A stretch of DNA of 64,000 nt, from positions 1 to 64,000 of the forward strand of contig JAALGY010000057.1 in the NCBI GenBank assembly GCA_032358165.1, in the 5' to 3' direction. This DNA is from Diplosphaera chodatii. Lineage: Eukaryota; Chlorophyta; Trebouxiophyceae; Prasiolales; Stichococcaceae. The position numbers and the translations under genes are program-made. A model generated the notes under the pieces. That model did not search any database. It was not told the origin of the DNA and saw only the letters and a list, made by a program, of their open reading frames with translations. Each line of letters starts with the position of its first letter. Positions within the stretch are counted from its first letter, which is position 1. Positions 61,634-64,000 of this stretch are shown here, piece by piece.

Positions 61634-63181
61634 TCACCAGTCGTCATCAGGCCACTTGTCCTGAAATACGATCTTGCCCTCGCTGAAGCGAACAAACTCT
61701 GCTGCTGGTCTGACGCTGCAGCGCCCCTGCATACGCTGCTGAAGACGGGCTGCCCAGCAAACATGTGCTGCCGCTGATGAGAACTCCAGGCCTAGCACCT
61801 CCAGATGTGGCAACCGTTCGACTGCCTCTGCACACTGCTGTGAAAGAATCGACATCCCCTGCAAGACTGCATTCCTAAGGCCCATAGCACCCCCGAGCGG
61901 GTTCTCCCTCAAAGCCGCCCTGAGCTCAGCACTGCACTCTGCCTGACTCGCATCCAAGTCAAGGCCGCCGTTTTGAGCGCAGACGACCAGCGTCTGCAGA
62001 GCCAGCAGCCCACGCAAGTCAGGCATCATGCGCAGTGGCAGCTGCAAGAGTTCGAGGCGGCTGAGCGATGGCAGCCGCAGTATGTCCCTTGGGAGAACAC
62101 CCAATGGCAGGGGGCATCTGACCAGGCGCAGCGAGTGCAGCTGCTGCAGGTGAGCGGCTGTGCCGACGGTGAAGAGGGCTGCCGGGGGCATGTGGATCAG
62201 CTGCAGCGTGCGCAGGTCGAAGAGCCGCCACGTGCAAGCTGTGCTGTCACTGTCATCTATCATGAACAGCTCCGTGCTTGTGCTGGCTGGGGACCAGAGC
62301 CGGAGGTGGCGCAGCGCTGCCAGGCTGTACACTGCCGCGAGTTCCTCCGCGTCTGCCACGCATATGTGCAACGCTGTCAGCCGCTGCACCAGCTCGGAAC
62401 ACACGAGCGTTTGCAGCAAGTTGCATGGTGGGAATGGCCCGCCGGACAGCCGCAGACGGATGCCGGTGCCTGCTGTCACAGCTACAAGTGCATGCCACAT
62501 CTCGGGCACCAGCAGCTGCTGCCGACCCTCTCCCTCCCAGTGAAAATCGAGCGCACTGATGCCTGCGGTATTTGGCAATGAAACACATTGTATGATATAT
62601 CATGCATGATAGGCTGCGTGCAGATTTTGTTGTCCTGCTATCCTGTGTTGATGCCAGCATATCTGTGATCAGCATGATCAGCCAGCACATCACAGACAGC
62701 CACCTTTCAGCCGCTGCTGAACCCAACTGCAACGCTGAGACACATCTGCGCTGGAGCCAGTCTTTGGCACAGAGAACCCAAGTCTGCCCCATGTGTCTGC
62801 CCAGACTGGCCGCGCAAGCAGTCCATGAAACATCTGGGATGTGCTCTGCATCGCCTGGCCACAGTGATGCCGAGCAAGTTGATAGCAGTGTTGGTATGAG
62901 GTCCAGCTATAAATAACAGCAGAGTGGAGCTTGAAATGATGTCTTGGCAGGAGGTGACGGCGGCACTTGTCTGCATCAACATGCTGAGGTGCCATGCATC
63001 TTGCATCACATGGGTTGACGGCTCAGCTCAGCCCCACCAGCTTGTCGCGAAGGCTCAGTTTCCCGATGATGCGAGCCCATATGTCATCTGTCAGCAGGTC
63101 CCATGGTGGATGTCGCCAAACAGCGGCATTACTGCCACCGCAACCGCTGTCCACTTCACACTTGCAGTCGACTGACTCCAT
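61634..63181 (-). CDS. F-box/leucine-rich-repeat protein
   Basis: Likely substrate receptor of an SCF ubiquitin ligase. Three exons join in frame to 381 residues. Exon 1 (63181-63038) includes PWDLLTDDIWARIIGKLSLR. Exon 2 (62783-62704) reads WVLCAKDWLQRRCVSALQLG, completing the F-box. Exon 3 (62555-61634) has leucine-rich repeats such as LTALHICVADAEELAAVYSL, LRHLRLWS, LHSLRLVRCPLPLGVLPRDI, LSRLELLQLPLRMMPDLRGL and LQTLVVCAQNG, then a shorter C-terminal region ending KWPDDDW-TGA. The start is taken at 63181; an in-frame ATG at 63223 would add 14 residues. The exon borders are my inference from splice signals and phase. F-box/LRR proteins are often multi-copy in green algae, and the target is unknown. 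Confidence 0.7.
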
Positions 63182-63710
63182 ATCATTTATTGGTCGAGAC
63201 GTTGGCAGCACGCGTTGCGGCACTCAGGGCTGCATCTGTCTCCTGCCGGATCATCTCACAGCCACTGATGGATTTGAGATCGTGTATGATTTGGACTTGT
63301 GAGCAGCCAGCTCCTGTGGCAGGGACTTTCTGGCGCCTGTATTTTGAACTTGCGCGTATACGCGGCGGTAAGTGCAAACGCTGAAAGCAGAAATACCATG
63401 TAGAGCCACATTTTTGCAGACATGCTGACATCATGAGATGTTGCAGTCCCACATCGGGCAGTGATCGAGGGTTGAGCATCGGCCAGGTCGGCTGCCTGGC
63501 ACACATCCTGCTTGCACCTCAGCTTAGTATGGTGTAGCAGGCAACGCCATGAGCGACCGATGCGATTGTGAAAGCTGCCTTGCAGATGGCTGTGAAGACG
63601 CCGCTGCTCCTGACATTCGGCAGGAGGCCAGGCTGTGCTCCGCGCTGCGGGGCGGCTGCACTGGAGCAGTGCGCCGCCGGCTGTCACGCCTGCGTCACGC
63701 TCGAGTGAAC
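63182..63710. other. Upstream region of the F-box/LRR gene
   Basis: Holds the presumed promoter of the leftward F-box/LRR gene. A plus-strand ATG near 63549 opens a short frame without family resemblance. Nothing else is recognised. Confidence 0.35.
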
Positions 63711-64000
63711 CACGTACAATTGGACCACGAGCATCCCATGCTGGCAGGCGCGCAACTGGAAGACCGCAGTAGTGTCAGAGGACCTGATGGCCGCAGTGGG
63801 CCTGCAGGAGCACGTCGAGCCCCACCACCCGATCCGTGACTGCAGAGGTGTCACAGACGGGGGCGCGCTGCGGCGCCTGGCGCGCCTCCTGTGCACGCGC
63901 CGCGCCAGCCAGCGCAGGCTCCTGCTGCTGGGTGCGTCGGCAGCGCAGGCTCTGCTGCACGCGGTTCAAGTCCCGGGAGGCGGCCAATGCGCTAAAGGGC
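63711..64000 (+). CDS. Unidentified open frame at the right edge, partial
   Basis: From about 63711 to the window end the plus strand is open in one frame, reading NWKTAVVSEDLMAAVGLQEH then ALRRLARLLCTRRASQRRLL and beyond. The composition looks protein-like (Leu/Ala/Arg helical), but no family was recognised, no ATG is present in this frame at its start, and the splice acceptor is uncertain. Its last 40 bases overlap the L17-like stretch, which reads in another frame. It may be an internal exon of a gene continuing off the window. Confidence 0.3.
63961..64000 (+). pseudogene. RPL17-like exon fragment, cut by window edge
   Basis: The last 40 bases translate as [13 protein letters not shown] and match the RPL17 exon at 60213-60257 ([14 protein letters not shown]), with a 3-base deletion and synonymous T/C and A/G changes. 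The sequence just upstream does not match the L17 exon start well. It could be an older duplicate gene or an exon fragment continuing off the window. Confidence 0.45.

Noticed and set aside
63955..63985. tRNA T-arm-like GGTTCAAGTCCCG
   Set aside because: No acceptor, D or anticodon arms upstream; the stretch is better explained by its match to the RPL17 exon.

Overview
This window looks like nuclear DNA of a green alga (Chlorophyta; class not determinable by eye). It is GC-rich and very intron-dense. Short exons are bounded mostly by GTGAGC/GTGCGC-type donors and CTGCAG-type acceptors. The protein set (Piezo, plant-type mitochondrial glutamate dehydrogenase, PPR protein, UEV1, RBM39, CWC22, eukaryotic L17) is eukaryotic, and a TTTAGGG-type motif is present. 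There are no operons. Every gene model was assembled by eye from conserved protein segments and splice signals, so internal exon borders are approximate unless an entry says otherwise.

Layout. 1-8.2 kb, minus strand: most of a Piezo-type mechanosensitive channel, whose C-terminal end lies off the left edge and whose last visible exons carry apparent frame breaks. 9.1-10.2 kb: an AT-rich element with terminal inverted repeats and a 3-bp target duplication. 12.2-16.3 kb: about 25 copies of a ~172-bp satellite, with a homogeneous core and diverged flanks. 18.1-22.5 kb, minus: a secreted, probably GPI-anchored protein with two EfeO/imelysin (M75) domains. 23.1-27.8 kb, minus: threonyl-tRNA synthetase. 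28.2-33.5 kb, minus: splicing factor CWC22. 34.0-39.5 kb, plus: an organelle-type PPR protein. 40.3-46.4 kb, plus: a secreted multicopper oxidase. 47.1-51.0 kb, minus: glutamate dehydrogenase. 52.1-53.5 kb, minus: UEV1/MMS2 with two tandem alternative last exons. 54.5-59.2 kb, minus: RBM39-like splicing factor with a tandemly repeated linker exon. 59.6-61.2 kb, plus: ribosomal protein L17. 61.6-63.2 kb, minus: F-box/LRR protein. The right edge holds an unidentified open frame ending in a stretch that resembles an L17 exon.

Functionally most genes are housekeeping: translation (ThrRS, L17), splicing (CWC22, RBM39), organelle RNA metabolism (PPR), nitrogen and carbon metabolism (GDH) and ubiquitin signalling (UEV1). 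The two extracellular proteins, the double EfeO-like protein and the multicopper oxidase, could both act in metal acquisition, but that link is inference. CWC22/PPR and RBM39/L17 are head-to-head pairs sharing upstream regions of about 0.4 kb. The most unusual features are the duplicated terminal exons of UEV1, the repeated exon of RBM39, the two-domain GPI-type EfeO protein, the satellite, the inverted-repeat element and the broken Piezo 3' end.
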